A stretch of DNA of 50,955 nt from Streptomyces sp. PT12 (GTDB lineage Bacteria; Actinomycetota; Actinomycetes; Streptomycetales; Streptomycetaceae): the NCBI RefSeq assembly GCF_003311645.1, contig NZ_QEST01000182.1, positions 1 to 50,955 of the forward strand, in the 5' to 3' direction. Shown piece after piece: positions 17,251 to 25,881 of the stretch. The number at the start of each line of letters is the position of its first letter. Within the stretch, counting starts at the first letter, position 1. The position numbers and the translations under genes were made by a program. The notes below the pieces were generated by a model that did no database searches, was not told where the DNA came from, and saw only the letters and a list, made by a program, of their open reading frames with translations.

Positions 17251-18349
17251 GCCGCGCATCCCGCTCTTCCTTCCCGTGGTGCCGCCGGGCGCCAAGGAAC
17301 GGGTCGGCCGGGTGCTCCAGTCGCCCTGGATCGGCCTCGGTCCGGTCACCGAGGAGTTCGAGAACGCCTTCGGCAAGGCGATCGGCGCCCCGCACGTGAT
17401 CGGCGTCAACTCCGGCACAGCCGCGCTCCACCTGGCGCTGCGGCTGATCGGCGCCGGACCTGGCGACGAGGTGGTGCTCCCGGCCAACACCTTCGTGGCC
17501 ACCGGGCACGCCGTGCTCTTCCAAGGCGCCACCCCGGTCTTCGCCGACATCGACCCGCGCACCGGCAACCTCGACCCGAACCACCTGCGGGCGCTGCTCA
17601 CCCCGCGCACCGCCGCGGTCGTCCCGGTCCACTACGCGGGCGCCCCTTGCGACCTCGACGCCATCCACGCCATCGCCGCCCGCGCCGGGATCGCGGTTCT
17701 CGAGGACTGCGCGCACGCCGTCGGGGCCCGCCACCGGGGGCGGCCGATCGGCGGGAGCGGGGCGTTCCAGGCGTACTCCTTCCACGCCACCAAGACCCTG
17801 GCCATGGGCGAGGGCGGCGCGCTCGTCGTCCCCGACGCCCACCTCGCCGCGCGGGCGCGGCGGCTGCGCAGACTCGGCATCGAGCCGCGGCCCGACGCCG
17901 AGGGCGTCGCGCCCTGGGAGTACGCGGTCGATGAGGTCGGCTTCAAGTACAACATGGGCGACATCCAGGCGGCCATCGGCCTGGCCCAGCTCGACGTGCT
18001 CGACGACGTCGCCCGCCGCCGCGCCGAGGCCGCCGAGCACTACGCCCGCCGACTGGCCGGGATCCCCGGCGTCGCGCCGCTCGACCACGACAGGCGCGCC
18101 AGCGGCAACTTCCTGATGCCCGTCATCGCCGACGACCGCGACCGGCTGATGACCCACCTCGCCCGGCGCGGCATCGAGACCGGCGTGCACTTCCGCCGCA
18201 TCGACAGCTACCCCATGTACACCCGGGCCAGGCTGCCGCACACCGAGCGGTTCTGGCGGCACCAACTGTCCCTGCCGATGCACTCGGCCCTCACACCGGG
18301 CGACGTGGACCGCGTGTGCGACGCCGTCGCGGACGGCGCGCGTTCCTGA
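17240..18349 (+). CDS. DegT/DnrJ/EryC1 sugar aminotransferase (PLP-dependent)
   Basis: This 369-aa fold-type I PLP enzyme has GVNSGTAALHLALRLIG at the cofactor phosphate site and VLEDCAHAVGA with the Asp that pairs with the PLP ring. The Schiff-base lysine is in SFHATKTLAMGEGG (Lys about 185). These features mark a true aminotransferase, in contrast to the His-containing relative at 25882. A C4 transamination of the dTDP-4-keto-6-deoxyhexose, giving a 4-amino-4,6-dideoxyhexose such as the precursor of amosamine, fits the operon. C3 amination cannot be excluded without an isomerase survey; none is present here. It starts inside the MazG gene (11-bp overlap). Confidence 0.9.
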   Translation: MGGEPRIPLFLPVVPPGAKERVGRVLQSPWIGLGPVTEEFENAFGKAIGAPHVIGVNSGTAALHLALRLIGAGPGDEVVLPANTFVATGHAVLFQGATPVFADIDPRTGNLDPNHLRALLTPRTAAVVPVHYAGAPCDLDAIHAIAARAGIAVLEDCAHAVGARHRGRPIGGSGAFQAYSFHATKTLAMGEGGALVVPDAHLAARARRLRRLGIEPRPDAEGVAPWEYAVDEVGFKYNMGDIQAAIGLAQLDVLDDVARRRAEAAEHYARRLAGIPGVAPLDHDRRASGNFLMPVIADDRDRLMTHLARRGIETGVHFRRIDSYPMYTRARLPHTERFWRHQLSLPMHSALTPGDVDRVCDAVADGARS

Positions 18350-18373
18350 AGAGCGTTCCTCAAGGAGGGATCC

Positions 18374-19894
18374 ATGCGGATTCTGTACGTGTGCAGCGTC
18401 TACCTCCCCAACACGGGAGGCTGCCAGGACCCGATCGACCAGGTGGGACAGCGTTTTGTGGCCCAGGGCCACGACGTCCACGTCCTGACCAAGCGGTGGC
18501 CCGAGCACCTTCCCGCCACCGAGGACATCCACGGACTGACCGTGCACCGCGTCACCAGCCCGATCCTGCCGAGCGAGTTCAGGGAGCTGGTCTCCCCGGT
18601 CGCCCGCCTGCTGCGCGACCACGCGCCCGACGCCGTGCACGTCATCGGGCTGCGCCGCCCGCTGCCCGCCGTCGCGCTGATCGCGGCGCGGGCTTCGGGG
18701 GCGCCCGTGGTGATGACCGTGGGCGGCTGGGACATCCCCGACCCGACCGACCCCGAGCCGGGCAAGGTGTGGCGCACCGGTGCCGAGTTCGTGCCCCAGG
18801 CGATGCGCCGGGCGGACCGCGTCACCGCGGCGTCGCGGGACCTGGCGCGCCTGACCGCCCTGGCGCTGCCGGAGCTTTCGCCGGTCGGCGTCACCCATGT
18901 GGGCATCGACCACGCCTACTTCGCCGAGGCGCGGCCCCACCCGCACCCCAGGCCCTATGTCCTGGCGCTGCGCCGGCTCGAGGTCTCCAAGGGCATCGAC
19001 CGCCTCATCCGCGCGTTCCACGCCCTCGCGCCCCGGCTGCCCGAGCTCGACCTGCTGATCGCGGGCGACGGCGCCGAGCGGGACAACCTCGTGCGGCTGA
19101 CCGGCGAGCTGGGCCTGGACGCCCGCGTGCGGTTCATCGGCGAGGTGCCGCTCGACGCTGCGGCCCGGCTGCTGCGCGGCGCGGCCATGACGGTCGTGCC
19201 CTCCCTGGCGGAGGGCGGCGGGCTGGTCAACGTCGAGGCGCAGGCGGCCGGTTGCCCCGTCATCGCCACCCGGGTCGGCGGCATCACCGAGTATCTGCAA
19301 GGCGACAGGGGCGCCCATCTCATCGACGCCCCTGACCCCGCCGAGATCGCCGCCGCCGTCGAACGCGTGTGGCGCGACGAGCCGTATCGGCGGCGGCTGA
19401 TCGCCGCGGGGCGCGAGCTGGCCCGCCGCTTCGACTGGTCGAGGCTGGGCGACGCCTACCTGGAGATGTACCGCGCGCTCGCGCCCGCCGCCGTCGGCCG
19501 CCCGCTCGCGCCATGGTCGGAGCTCGTCGACCTGCTGCACCGCAACGTGGTGGCGGAGCGGGACGGCGGGCCACCCGCGGACTTCGACGCCGAGTGGGCC
19601 GCGCGTGGCCTCGCCGAGGAGGAGGCGCTCGCGCCAGCCCCGCCCGAGTTCCTCGCCTACGGCCGGGGCGGCCGCCGCTGGTACTACGCGGGCCGCGTCG
19701 CGGGGCGCGCCGTCGCGCGGCTGAACGACGTGGCGCGGGAGTGCGTGGCCGCGTTCTGCTGCGCCCCGGCGCGCGTGGTCGACGCGGCCCTGTCGGAGGC
19801 CGCCGAGTGGGGCCGCTTCGACCTCGACGAGGTCGCTGCCTACGCCGACTACAAGGCGCGGGAGCTCGCCGCGGCCTGGGCCGTCGAGCGGTGA
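18374..19894 (+). CDS. GT4-type glycosyltransferase with C-terminal extension
   Basis: This 506-aa protein has a GT-B core (residues about 1-370): RILYVCSVYLPNTGGCQDPI at the N-terminus, YVLALRRLEVSKGIDRLIRAF in the middle and PSLAEGGGLVNVEAQAAGCPVIATRVGG at the donor site. It is a retaining GT4 pattern with the EGG-VN-EA variant. The last 130 residues are an Ala/Arg-rich helical extension, unusual for the family and of unknown role. AAGGAGGGATCC gives the start. It probably links the second (amino) sugar to the first, since a separate N-glycosyltransferase is encoded at 21251. Confidence 0.88.
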   Translation: MRILYVCSVYLPNTGGCQDPIDQVGQRFVAQGHDVHVLTKRWPEHLPATEDIHGLTVHRVTSPILPSEFRELVSPVARLLRDHAPDAVHVIGLRRPLPAVALIAARASGAPVVMTVGGWDIPDPTDPEPGKVWRTGAEFVPQAMRRADRVTAASRDLARLTALALPELSPVGVTHVGIDHAYFAEARPHPHPRPYVLALRRLEVSKGIDRLIRAFHALAPRLPELDLLIAGDGAERDNLVRLTGELGLDARVRFIGEVPLDAAARLLRGAAMTVVPSLAEGGGLVNVEAQAAGCPVIATRVGGITEYLQGDRGAHLIDAPDPAEIAAAVERVWRDEPYRRRLIAAGRELARRFDWSRLGDAYLEMYRALAPAAVGRPLAPWSELVDLLHRNVVAERDGGPPADFDAEWAARGLAEEEALAPAPPEFLAYGRGGRRWYYAGRVAGRAVARLNDVARECVAAFCCAPARVVDAALSEAAEWGRFDLDEVAAYADYKARELAAAWAVER

Positions 19895-20640
19895 GCGCCA
19901 TGGCCCCCGACGAGCACGGCGACCCGCTCACCTCGGACGCGTTCTACCACGAGCTCGCCGAGCGCTACGACGCCGACGTGGCCGCGGAGCGCCGCCCCTA
20001 TCTCGACGCGGTCGACGCCCTGGTGTGCCGGGGCCGCGCCGCGCCGCGCCGCATGCTGGACATCGGCTGCGGCCCCGGCGTGCGGGGCGCGGGCCTCGCG
20101 CGGCGGCTCGGCGCCGGTGAGCTGTGGCTCGCGGACAGCAGCGCTGGCATGGTGCGCACCGCGAAGCGCGGCGTCCCCTGGGCGCGCGTCGTCAGGGCCG
20201 ACCTGGCCGACGCGGAGCAGTGCGGGGAGCGGCTGCCGGGAGGGTTCGACCTGATCACATGCCTGGGCAATGTCCTCGGGCACATGCCCGAGAAGGCGCG
20301 CGTCGCCGCCCTGCGCACCGTTGGCGCGCTGCTCGCGCCCGGTGGAAGCGCCGTGCTCGACCTCAACAACCGCTACAACGCGGCCCAGTACGGCGTCGGG
20401 GCCGTCGCCGCGAACATGGCCAAGGACCTGCTCGGCCTCGGCGGCGGCGACTATGTGACGCGCCGCCGCGTGCGCGGCCGGGTCATCGCCACGCCCGTCC
20501 ACCTCACCACCCCGCGCGAGGCGCGGCGGCTGATGGCCAGGGGCGGCCGCACCGTGCGGCGCACCTGGTTCGTGCACTACGCGCGGGGGTGCCCCGCGCG
20601 CGGTCCCCTGTCAGGCCAGATCGTCATGGAGGTCGTGTGA
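19891..20640 (+). CDS. SAM-dependent methyltransferase, probable aminosugar N-methyltransferase
   Basis: This 249-aa class I methyltransferase has motif I MLDIGCGPGVRGAGLARR (residues about 50-67), an acidic motif II (LWLADSS) and FDLITCLGNVLGHMPEKAR in motif IV. The start may be GTG 19891 (4-bp overlap with the glycosyltransferase) or ATG 19900. In this operon the obvious acceptor is the amino group set by the aminotransferase at 17240, giving a mono- or dimethylamino sugar as in amosamine. O-methylation of a sugar remains possible. Confidence 0.8.
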   Translation: MSAMAPDEHGDPLTSDAFYHELAERYDADVAAERRPYLDAVDALVCRGRAAPRRMLDIGCGPGVRGAGLARRLGAGELWLADSSAGMVRTAKRGVPWARVVRADLADAEQCGERLPGGFDLITCLGNVLGHMPEKARVAALRTVGALLAPGGSAVLDLNNRYNAAQYGVGAVAANMAKDLLGLGGGDYVTRRRVRGRVIATPVHLTTPREARRLMARGGRTVRRTWFVHYARGCPARGPLSGQIVMEVV

Positions 20641-21254
20641 GCGCCACCCCCGAGGACCCGCGGACCGAGCCGGAGCCGGGGTCGGAGCCGCAGCCGGAGC
20701 CCTGGCCCGAGGAGAGCTGCCGGATCTTCATGGCCGCGCCGTTCGCCCAGCTCGTCGCGGACGGCGAACGCGTGGACGCCACCTGGCGCGACCGTCTCGA
20801 AACGCTGCGCCTGGCCCTGCTCGACCGGGGCCACGCCGTCTTCAACGCCCACCACAACGAGGACTGGGGCGCCGCGGGCCTCCCCCCGCGCGAGTGCGTA
20901 CCCTCCGACTTCCGCGCGATGCTCGCGTGCGACGTCGTCTGCGCCTACCTGGGCAGCCCCGTGTCCGCGGGCGTCGCCGTCGAGCTGGGCTGGGCGTCCC
21001 TGCTGCGCAAGCCCGTCGTCCTCGCCCACGACCGCGGCGCGACGGTGAGCCCGATGCTGCGCGGCCTCGACTCCCTGACCCGGGTGACGCGGATCGTGCT
21101 CCCCCGCGGCCTGGACGAGGCGGGCGCCAGGGAGCTGGCCGAGGCGACGGACCGGCTCGCCGAGGCGGCCCTGGCCGACGGCGCGTCCCCCTGGCGCTGC
21201 GCGCGGCTGACCGCGCCCCTGCGCTATGTCGCGGCGACGGGGCGGACGAAGTGA
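20637..21254 (+). CDS. Nucleoside 2-deoxyribosyltransferase-like N-glycosidase (BlsM/MilB-like, putative CMP hydrolase)
   Basis: This 205-aa protein has a Pro/Glu-rich leader (residues 1-22) followed by a nucleoside deoxyribosyltransferase fold. It opens with CRIFMAAPFAQLV and reads DRGHAVFNAHHNEDWG. The catalytic-region analogue is CDVVCAYLGSPVSAGVAVELGWA, then RKPVVLAHD. Related enzymes in blasticidin and mildiomycin pathways release cytosine or hydroxymethylcytosine from the monophosphate. The position between a MazG pyrophosphohydrolase and a cytosylglucuronate-synthase-like glycosyltransferase supports that role. It overlaps both neighbours by 4 bp. Confidence 0.72.
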   Translation: MSATPEDPRTEPEPGSEPQPEPWPEESCRIFMAAPFAQLVADGERVDATWRDRLETLRLALLDRGHAVFNAHHNEDWGAAGLPPRECVPSDFRAMLACDVVCAYLGSPVSAGVAVELGWASLLRKPVVLAHDRGATVSPMLRGLDSLTRVTRIVLPRGLDEAGARELAEATDRLAEAALADGASPWRCARLTAPLRYVAATGRTK

Positions 21255-22552
21255 ACGCGGCGAACGACGTGAACGGCGCGAACGCGGTGAGCGCGGTGAG
21301 CGCGGTGAACGACGTGAACGGGGAGAACGGGGAGCGGCCGCTGACCGTCGCCGTCGTCGGCGTCGAGTTCGGCTGGGGCAGCGCGGGGCTGCTCGACTCG
21401 ATCGTCGGGCGGCTGCGCGCCCAGGCCCCTGGACCCGTGCGCCTGATCGGCGTCAGCTCGGGGCTCGGCCGCCCGCTGCTCGACGAGATCGCCGTCGAGC
21501 GCTGGTACGGGCTCTCGGGCGCCGAGCCACGGCGTTACGCGGAGGTGGCCGCCGCCGAGGGCGTGGACGTCGCGCTGTCCGTGCTGGACGCGCCCGCCGC
21601 CAAGAGCTGGGAGGCGGCGGGCGTCCGCACCGTCTTCGTCGACGTGCTGTCCTTCCTGTGGACCATGGGAGACCGCGACTGGCTCCCCGGGGCCGTCACC
21701 CGCTACTGCGCCCAACGCTGCCCCGAACTCCCCGACGAGGCCCGGAGGTTGCTCGCCCATGTCGAACGGCTCGAGTGGGTCGGCGGCATCCTGCCCGAGC
21801 CCCCGCGCGGCGGCGCCCCGCCCCGCGAGCCCCGCCCTGGGCACGCCGTGATCGCCCTCGGCGGGCTGAGGTCGCCGCTGGTGACCGACCCGTTGGCCTA
21901 TCCACGGCTCGTCGTGCCCCCGGTGCTGCGGGCGCTGGCCGCGCTCGGCTTCACATCGGCGCACCTGGCGGGGAACGTCCCCGCGTCCCTGGCCGACGAG
22001 CTGCGCCCCAGGGCGGTGCCGGGGATGCCCGCGGTGCCCGACCTGGAGATCACCGCGGGGATGGTGCCGCACGGCCGCTTCCGCGCGGCGCTCGGCGAGG
22101 CCGAGATGGTGCTCACCCAGCCCGGCCTGATGTCCCTGCTCGAGGCGGGCGCCACCGGGGTGCCGCTGGTCAGGCTGCCCCCGCAGAACGTCGCTGGCAT
22201 CCTCCAGGCGCGCTTCCACGAGGCGGCCACCCGCTCAGGCTGTGGCGTGCCCTGGCCGCCCGAGGTGCTGGACGAGGAGCGCGTGCTCGCCGCCCGCGCT
22301 CGGGGCGAGGAAGCCGCCAACCGCCTCCACTACGGCCGCGTCGCATGGGCCGCCGCCCACCCACGGCAGGTCAGGCCCGCGCTGCGCGCCGCCACCGAGG
22401 CGGCCGTCGCACGGGCAAGAACGGTCGACCCGGCGCGCTGGACCGCGTTCACCGACGCGATCGGCACCGAAGGGGCCGCCACCGTCGCCGCCCGCGTGCT
22501 CGCCCTGGGCGACGAGGCCAGGAGGCGCCGGGCCGCGGGGAGGGCGTCATGA
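21251..22552 (+). CDS. Cytosylglucuronate-synthase-like glycosyltransferase (cytosine N-glycosyltransferase candidate)
   Basis: This protein has up to 433 aa. After a repetitive Asn/Val/Ala leader (residues 1-28) it begins LTVAVVGVEFGWGSAGLLDSI, an opening I associate with the BlsD/MilC group. The acceptor-side domain carries FVDVLSFLWTMGDRDW. The donor-side domain carries LGGLRSPLVTDP and TQPGLMSLLEAGATGVPLVRLPPQN, a GT-B nucleotide-sugar site. The leader is a run of 9-bp-type repeats with several in-frame GTG codons, so the real start may be later. With free cytosine from the two upstream enzymes it could join cytosine N1 to a dTDP-trideoxyhexose. The assignment rests on recall of the family and on context. 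Confidence 0.72.
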   Translation: MNAANDVNGANAVSAVSAVNDVNGENGERPLTVAVVGVEFGWGSAGLLDSIVGRLRAQAPGPVRLIGVSSGLGRPLLDEIAVERWYGLSGAEPRRYAEVAAAEGVDVALSVLDAPAAKSWEAAGVRTVFVDVLSFLWTMGDRDWLPGAVTRYCAQRCPELPDEARRLLAHVERLEWVGGILPEPPRGGAPPREPRPGHAVIALGGLRSPLVTDPLAYPRLVVPPVLRALAALGFTSAHLAGNVPASLADELRPRAVPGMPAVPDLEITAGMVPHGRFRAALGEAEMVLTQPGLMSLLEAGATGVPLVRLPPQNVAGILQARFHEAATRSGCGVPWPPEVLDEERVLAARARGEEAANRLHYGRVAWAAAHPRQVRPALRAATEAAVARARTVDPARWTAFTDAIGTEGAATVAARVLALGDEARRRRAAGRAS

Positions 22553-23880
22553 CCGCGTCCGTCGCGGCGGACGACCCGAGGGCGTGGCTCGCCGCCAGGA
22601 ACGCGCGGGACGCGTGCGCGGTCCGGCGCGTCCCCTTCGCCGAGCTGCGCGGCTGGGGCTTCGCCCCTGGCACGGGCGACCTCGTGCACGACAGCGGCCG
22701 GTTCTTCGCGGTGCGCGGGCTGCGGGTGAGCGCGCCCCACGGGCCCGTGGCGTCCTGGAGCCAGCCGATCATCGACCAGCCGGAGACCGGCATCCTCGGC
22801 ATCCTCGTCCGCCGCTCGGGCGGCCTGACGCACTGCCTGATGCAGGCCAAGGCCGAGCCGGGCAACGTGGGCGGCGTCCAGCTCTCGCCCACCGTGCAGG
22901 CGACCCACAGCAACTACACCCGCGTGCACCGCGGCGCCCGCACCCGCTACCTCGACTACTTCACCCATGGGGCCCATGCCGCCCGCGGCCGGGTGCTGGT
23001 CGATGTCCTCCAGTCCGAGCAGGCGAGCTGGTTCCTGCACAAGCGCAACCGCAACATGATCGTCGAGGTGCCCCAGGACGCCGACGTGCCCCTCGCCGAC
23101 GGCTACCGCTGGATCCCGCTGACCGAGCTGCGCGCCCTCCTGCGCGTCGACAACGTCGTCAACATGGACGCCCGCAGCGTGCTGTCCAGCCTGTCCTTCC
23201 CCACGGGGCGAGGGCGGGCGGCACCCCCCGTCGCCGAGACGCGCGATGCCCTCGACTGGCTGGCCAGGATCAGGGCGGGGCGCCGACTGCGCGCCCGCAC
23301 CGTGCCGTTGGCCCAGGCGAACGGCTGGCGCCGTGAGGCCGACGAGATCGTCCACCGGGAGGGGCGGTTCTTCCGGGTGATCGGGGTCGAGGTCACCGCG
23401 GAGAGCCGCGAGGTCGGGCGCTGGTGCCAGCCGCTGCTCGCCCCCTGCGCGCGCGGCATCGTCGCGTTCCTCGTCACCCGCTCCACGGGCCCGATGCGGG
23501 TCCTGGCCTGCGCCAGGACCCAGCAGGGCCTGCGCGAGGCCGCCGAGATCGGCCCCACCGTCCAGGTCAGCGAGGACCTGCCGCCCGGGCCGCGCCCGCC
23601 CTACCTCGACGACGTGCTCGGCGCGCCGCCCACGCGCGTGCGCCGCGATGTCCTGCTGTCGGAGGAGGGCGGCCGCTTCCACCACGCCGTCAACCGCTAC
23701 CTGGTGGTCGAGGCGCCCGAGGAGCGGGTCGCCGAGTCACCCCCCGAGGGCTTCCGCTGGATCAGCGCGCCCTGCCTCGCGGCGCTCAGCCGCGGCGGCC
23801 ATGTCAACGTCGAGGCCCGCACGCTGCTCGCCTGCCTCCCTGATCTCGGGGAGCCCGATGACCCGGGGGACGCGGAGTGA
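22549..23880 (+). CDS. NDP-hexose 2,3-dehydratase (EvaA/TylX3 family)
   Basis: This 443-aa protein is built of two homologous halves, as expected for this family. The first half has FFAVRGLRVSAPHGPVASWSQPI and LSPTVQATHSNYTRVHRG. The second has FFRVIGVEVTAESREVGRWCQP and IGPTVQVSEDLPPGPRP. Each half ends in a GYRWI/GFRWI strand and a VN-(M/V)-DARS/EARTLL motif. The enzyme removes the C2 hydroxyl of dTDP-4-keto-6-deoxyglucose to give the 3,4-diketo sugar. Its 3-ketoreductase partner follows immediately with a 4-bp overlap. Confidence 0.93.
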   Translation: MTASVAADDPRAWLAARNARDACAVRRVPFAELRGWGFAPGTGDLVHDSGRFFAVRGLRVSAPHGPVASWSQPIIDQPETGILGILVRRSGGLTHCLMQAKAEPGNVGGVQLSPTVQATHSNYTRVHRGARTRYLDYFTHGAHAARGRVLVDVLQSEQASWFLHKRNRNMIVEVPQDADVPLADGYRWIPLTELRALLRVDNVVNMDARSVLSSLSFPTGRGRAAPPVAETRDALDWLARIRAGRRLRARTVPLAQANGWRREADEIVHREGRFFRVIGVEVTAESREVGRWCQPLLAPCARGIVAFLVTRSTGPMRVLACARTQQGLREAAEIGPTVQVSEDLPPGPRPPYLDDVLGAPPTRVRRDVLLSEEGGRFHHAVNRYLVVEAPEERVAESPPEGFRWISAPCLAALSRGGHVNVEARTLLACLPDLGEPDDPGDAE

Positions 23881-24887
23881 GCCGCTCTCTCGGGCTCGGC
23901 CTGCTCGGCTGCGCCGACATCGCGTGGCGGCGCACCCTCCCGGCCCTCGCCGACGTCCCCGGGATCGACCTCGTGGCGGTGGCGAGCCGCGACCCGCGCA
24001 CCGCCCACGCGTTCGCCGAACGGTTCGGCGGCAGGCCGGTGCCCGGCTACGAGCGGCTGCTCGCGCTGCCCGACGTGGAGGCCGTCTATGTGCCGCTGCC
24101 GACCGGGCTGCACGCCCCGTGGGCCCGCCGCGCCCTGGAGGCGGGCAAGCACACCCTGGTCGAGAAGCCGCTGACGACCCGCGCGGCCGACACCGCCGAG
24201 CTGCTTGCCCTCGCGCACGAGCGGCGGCTGGTCCTGCGGGAGAACCTCACCTTTCTCCACCACGCCCAGCACGCCGCCGTGCGCGCCCTGCTCGACACCG
24301 GCAGGATCGGCGAACTGCGCGAGGTGCGGGCCGTGTTCGGCGTTCCGCCGCGCGCCCCCGACGATGTGCGGTACGACCCCGGCCTGGGCGGCGGCGCCCT
24401 CGTCGACGTGGGCGTCTACCCGCTGCGCGCGGCCTCCCTGTTCCTGGGCGAGGGGCTGAGCGTCACGGGCGCCGGGCTGCGCCTCGACCCGGCGACCGGC
24501 GTCGACACCGCGGGGGCCGCGCTGCTCGAGGCGCCGGGCGGCGCGTTCGCGCAGCTGGCGTTCGGCTTCACCCACCACTACCGCTCGGCGTACGAGCTGT
24601 GGGGCAGCCGCGGGCGCATCGTGCTGGAGCGCGCGTTCACGCCGCCCGACGACTTCCGCCCCATCGCTGTCCTCCATGACCCCGACGGGGCGCACGAGAT
24701 CGCCCTTGAGCCGGACCGGCAGTTCCGCAACAGGCTGCGCGCGTTCGCCGACGAGGCCAGGGCCGGAGCCGACGCGCGGTCCGACGCCCGCGCCGAGGAG
24801 CGCGCCCTGCGCGAACAGGCCCGGCTCGTCGACGCCATCGCCTCCCACGCCGCCATCGCCTCCCACGCCGAAGGGGCCAGGGCGTGA
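23877..24887 (+). CDS. NDP-hexose 3-ketoreductase (Gfo/Idh/MocA family)
   Basis: This 336-aa NAD(P)-dependent oxidoreductase has a Rossmann start LGLGLLGCADIAWRRTLPAL, the EKPL motif (HTLVEKPLTTRAADT, Lys expected to be catalytic) and a C-terminal alpha/beta substrate domain. The GLGGGALVDVGVYPLRAA segment is typical of the 3-ketoreductases that follow 2,3-dehydratases. It gives dTDP-4-keto-2,6-dideoxyglucose. Near its 3' end an 18-bp unit is duplicated (encoding IASHA-AIASHA). The start and stop overlap the adjacent genes. Confidence 0.92.
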   Translation: MSRSLGLGLLGCADIAWRRTLPALADVPGIDLVAVASRDPRTAHAFAERFGGRPVPGYERLLALPDVEAVYVPLPTGLHAPWARRALEAGKHTLVEKPLTTRAADTAELLALAHERRLVLRENLTFLHHAQHAAVRALLDTGRIGELREVRAVFGVPPRAPDDVRYDPGLGGGALVDVGVYPLRAASLFLGEGLSVTGAGLRLDPATGVDTAGAALLEAPGGAFAQLAFGFTHHYRSAYELWGSRGRIVLERAFTPPDDFRPIAVLHDPDGAHEIALEPDRQFRNRLRAFADEARAGADARSDARAEERALREQARLVDAIASHAAIASHAEGARA

Positions 24888-25798
24888 CGGCGTCGGGCGC
24901 CGTCGTCCTCGGCGGACACGGCTTCATCGGGCGGCACGTGTGCGCGGCCCTGCGCCGCGCGGGCTGGTCGCCCGTCGCCCTCGGCAGCGCCGAGACCGCC
25001 GCGGGCCGCTCCCTCGACATCCTGCTCGCCGCGCACGCCCCCGCGGTGGTGGTCAACGCCGCGGGCGCCGTATGGACGCGCGACCCTGGCGAGTTGCACG
25101 CGGCCAACGTCGTGCTCACCGAGCGCGTCGTCGCCGAGGTCGCCGCCGCCAGGCCGCGCCCGCGGCTCATCCACCTCGGCTCGTCCCTCGAGTACGCGCC
25201 CACGCGGGTCGGCGTGCCCTGCCGCGAGGACTCGCCCACGGGCCCGGCCACCCGGTACGGGCACACCAAGCTCCAGGCCACCACCCGGGTCCTCGACGCG
25301 GTGGCCGCGGGCTCCCTCGACGCCGTTGTCCTGCGCTTGTTCAACGCGTTCGGCCCCGGGGCGCACCCGGCCAGCCTGCTCGGCAGGCTGGCAGGGCGGC
25401 TGCGCGTGGCCGCGGCCACCCGCGCCCCGGTCACCGTCCCGCTGCCGAGGCCCGTGGCCTACCGCGACTTCGTCGACGTGCGGGATGTCGCGGACGCGGT
25501 GGTCGCCGTGGCACCCCACGGTCCGGGCACCGGAGTTGAGGGGGCCCTCTTCAACGTCGGCAGCGGCACCGCCCTGGCCACCGACGACCTGGTCCGCGGC
25601 CTCGTGCGGGCGAGCGGCGTGCCCGCCGTCCTGGTCGACGAGCCCGACGGGCCGTCCGTGCGCCCAGGCGGCCCGCCGTGGCAGTGCGCCGACATCGCCC
25701 GCGCCAGGCGGCTCGGCTGGCGCCCGCGCCGCGCCCCGGAGCGGACGCTCCGCGACCTCTGGACCCGGGCGAGCCACCCCATGAACGACGCCCCATGA
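24884..25798 (+). CDS. NDP-hexose 4-ketoreductase (extended SDR)
   Basis: This 304-aa protein has the motif GGHGFIGRHV for NAD(P) binding, HLGSSLEYAPT with the catalytic Ser region, and RYGHTKLQATT, the YxxxK pair (Tyr and Lys of the SDR triad). It matches NAD-dependent epimerase/dehydratases used as deoxysugar 4-ketoreductases. In an amicetose-like pathway it would act last, after the 3-dehydratase at 25882. The last five codons (MNDAP) fall inside a 14-bp tandem repeat that continues for about 50 bp beyond the stop, which suggests that slippage has remodelled the end of the gene. Confidence 0.88.
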   Translation: MTASGAVVLGGHGFIGRHVCAALRRAGWSPVALGSAETAAGRSLDILLAAHAPAVVVNAAGAVWTRDPGELHAANVVLTERVVAEVAAARPRPRLIHLGSSLEYAPTRVGVPCREDSPTGPATRYGHTKLQATTRVLDAVAAGSLDAVVLRLFNAFGPGAHPASLLGRLAGRLRVAAATRAPVTVPLPRPVAYRDFVDVRDVADAVVAVAPHGPGTGVEGALFNVGSGTALATDDLVRGLVRASGVPAVLVDEPDGPSVRPGGPPWQCADIARARRLGWRPRRAPERTLRDLWTRASHPMNDAP

Positions 25799-25850
25799 AC
25801 GACGCCCCATGAACGACGCCCCATGAACGACGACCCATGAACGACGACCG
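25781..25850. repeat. Five tandem 14-bp units carrying ATGA
   Basis: Units start at 25781, 25795, 25809, 25823 and 25837. The first three read ATGAACGACGCCCC and the last two ATGAACGACGACC plus C or G. Every unit contains an ATGA start/stop overlap. Because 14 is not a multiple of 3, successive ATGs lie in different frames. The repeat spans the end of the 4-ketoreductase gene and the leader of the 3-dehydratase gene. Confidence 0.9.
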
Positions 25851-25881
25851 ATGAGAGGAGCGAGGATGAACGAGGGCAGCC

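Noticed and set aside
21226-23880. An 884-codon open frame covering two genes
   Set aside because: The 5' half is a shadow of the glycosyltransferase frame; the 2,3-dehydratase begins at ATG 22549 with a normal 4-bp overlap.
25781-25850. CRISPR array
   Set aside because: The units are contiguous 14-bp tandem copies without spacers and contain coding start/stop signals.
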